In this document: one piece after another, positions 5,978-6,591 of the stretch
How positions within the stretch are numbered: position 1 is the stretch's first letter
Layout of the letters: each line of letters starts with the position of its first letter
Origin: Chitinophagaceae bacterium UBA3430
GTDB taxonomy: Bacteria > Bacteroidota > Bacteroidia > Chitinophagales > Chitinophagaceae
Direction of reading: 5' to 3'
DNA length: 6,591 nucleotides
NCBI GenBank assembly: GCA_002378975.1
Contig: DFST01000137.1
Coordinates: 1 to 6,591 of the forward strand
Made by a program: the position numbers and the translations under genes
The notes under the pieces: model-generated
What the model was told of the DNA's origin: nothing
Seen by the model: only the letters and a program-made list of their open reading frames with translations
Databases searched by the model: none

Positions 5978-6097
5978 TTCTTCCGTTAGCGCGCGTTGCG
6001 TTATACAGGCCGTTCCTGTTCACTCGTACAGCATAATTGAAGGCGGATAATGGATCTCTGATCGCCTTATCACATTTTTTACTTAATTTTTTTTAAC
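5978..6097 (+). promoter_or_regulatory. Long structured 5' leader of the DEAD-box helicase gene
   Basis: The stretch between the promoter-like box and the GTG holds no sizeable gene but clear structure. A GC-rich patch (GCGCGCG, about 5990-5996) comes first. Next is a perfect 5-bp hairpin ACAGG-CCGTT-CCTGT (6005-6019). The main hairpin has AAGGCG (6040-6045) pairing with CGCCTT (6063-6068), extended by AT-AT pairs past a bulged G. Two T-runs follow (6075-6080 and 6087-6094) just before the start codon. A three-codon ORF (ATG at 6050, TGA at 6059-6061) lies in the main hairpin's loop. RNA helicase genes of the cold-shock type often carry long regulatory leaders, so a temperature-responsive leader or attenuator is possible. 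This is inference; no known RNA family was recognised. Confidence 0.45.
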
Positions 6098-6591
6098 GTG
6101 AGTTTTCAACCCCTGGGGCTGATCGAACCGATCTTACAAGCCCTCCAACAACAAGGATACACCCATCCTACCCCCATTCAGGAAAAAGCCATTCCGGCCA
6201 TCCTACAACAACGTGACCTACTCGGTTGCGCCCAAACCGGTACCGGTAAAACCGCTGCCTTCGTATTGCCCGTTCTGCAACTCATGCAGGTCGAACCCCC
6301 GGTAGCGGCCAAACGCCCGCCGATTCGTACCCTGATTCTGACACCAACCCGCGAACTGGCTCTCCAGATTGGCGAGAACATCGCTGCTTACGGTGCCAAC
6401 CTGCCACTCAAACACCTAGTGATTTTCGGTGGCGTCGGACAAAACCCCCAAGTAGAGGCCCTGCGTCGCGGCATCGACATATTGGTGGCTACACCCGGAC
6501 GATTACTCGACCTGATGCAACAAGGATTCGTTCATTTAAGCGACGTCCGCTATTTTATTTTGGATGAAGCCGACCGTATGCTCGACATGGG
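6098..6591 (+). CDS. DEAD-box ATP-dependent RNA helicase, RhlE-like (N-terminal part)
   Basis: The first 164 codons are present and the gene continues past the right edge. DEAD-box helicases unwind short RNA duplexes with ATP and act in ribosome assembly, mRNA decay and cold adaptation. Visible motifs, in order: the Q motif with F3 and PTPIQ (24-28), motif I AQTGTGKT (45-52, the ATP-binding P-loop), motif Ia PTRELA (83-88), GG (111-112), motif Ib TPGR (132-135) and motif II DEAD (156-159). A Pro-rich insert (VEPPVAAKRPP, 65-75) before motif Ia is the usual place of variation. The sequence resembles the RhlE group of Bacteroidota, but the C-terminal domain that would decide this is outside the window. 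GTG 6098 is the only start: an in-frame stop (6059-6061) precedes it with no other start codon between, and the protein begins at the expected distance from the Q motif. Confidence 0.94.
   Translation, partial: MSFQPLGLIEPILQALQQQGYTHPTPIQEKAIPAILQQRDLLGCAQTGTGKTAAFVLPVLQLMQVEPPVAAKRPPIRTLILTPTRELALQIGENIAAYGANLPLKHLVIFGGVGQNPQVEALRRGIDILVATPGRLLDLMQQGFVHLSDVRYFILDEADRMLDM

Noticed and set aside
6040..6094. Hairpin plus T-runs as a plain terminator of an upstream gene
   Set aside because: No plus-strand gene ends between lpxB (5777) and here, the first T-run starts 6 nt after the stem, and the element sits directly before the helicase start. A regulatory leader is the better reading.

Overview
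The window looks like an ordinary chromosomal stretch from a member of the Bacteroidota, probably the Chitinophagales/Saprospirales side. The evidence is a DUF5916 outer-membrane protein, the order surE - small membrane protein - lpxB, start codons without Shine-Dalgarno sequences, and several matches to the Bacteroidota -7 promoter box TAnnTTTG. LpxB shows a Gram-negative envelope with lipid A. No mobile element, CRISPR array, tRNA or rRNA is visible.

Layout. Bases 1-193 hold the C-terminal 63 codons of a plus-strand gene that enters from the left, tentatively a calcineurin-like phosphoesterase of the PdeM type. It overlaps, tail to tail, a large minus-strand gene (190-2646) for a DUF5916 protein with a CBM9-like domain. 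A strong intrinsic terminator (about 2653-2688) separates that gene from the next minus-strand gene (2716-3465), an XRE-type repressor with a LexA-like S24 peptidase domain. A 108-bp divergent region follows; it carries a 35-bp dyad that looks like the repressor's own operator. Then comes a tightly packed plus-strand operon: surE (3573-4373), a three-helix membrane protein of unknown function (4370-4666, ATGA overlap) and lpxB (4671-5777, TTG start). A small minus-strand membrane protein (5766-5927) overlaps the end of lpxB. A gene-free stretch of about 170 bp holds a promoter-like box and a structured leader for a DEAD-box RNA helicase (GTG start at 6098) that runs off the right edge.

How the genes fit together. 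The surE operon combines a nucleotide phosphatase, an uncharacterised membrane protein and the lipid A disaccharide synthase. The repressor is placed to control itself and perhaps surE. DUF5916 and LpxB both concern the outer membrane, but they are transcribed from different units and nothing here ties them functionally.

I did not find a clearly new biological system. The items most worth a second look are the repressor with its dyad operator, the near-leaderless promoter pattern, the structured leader of the helicase gene, and the coupled membrane protein between surE and lpxB.
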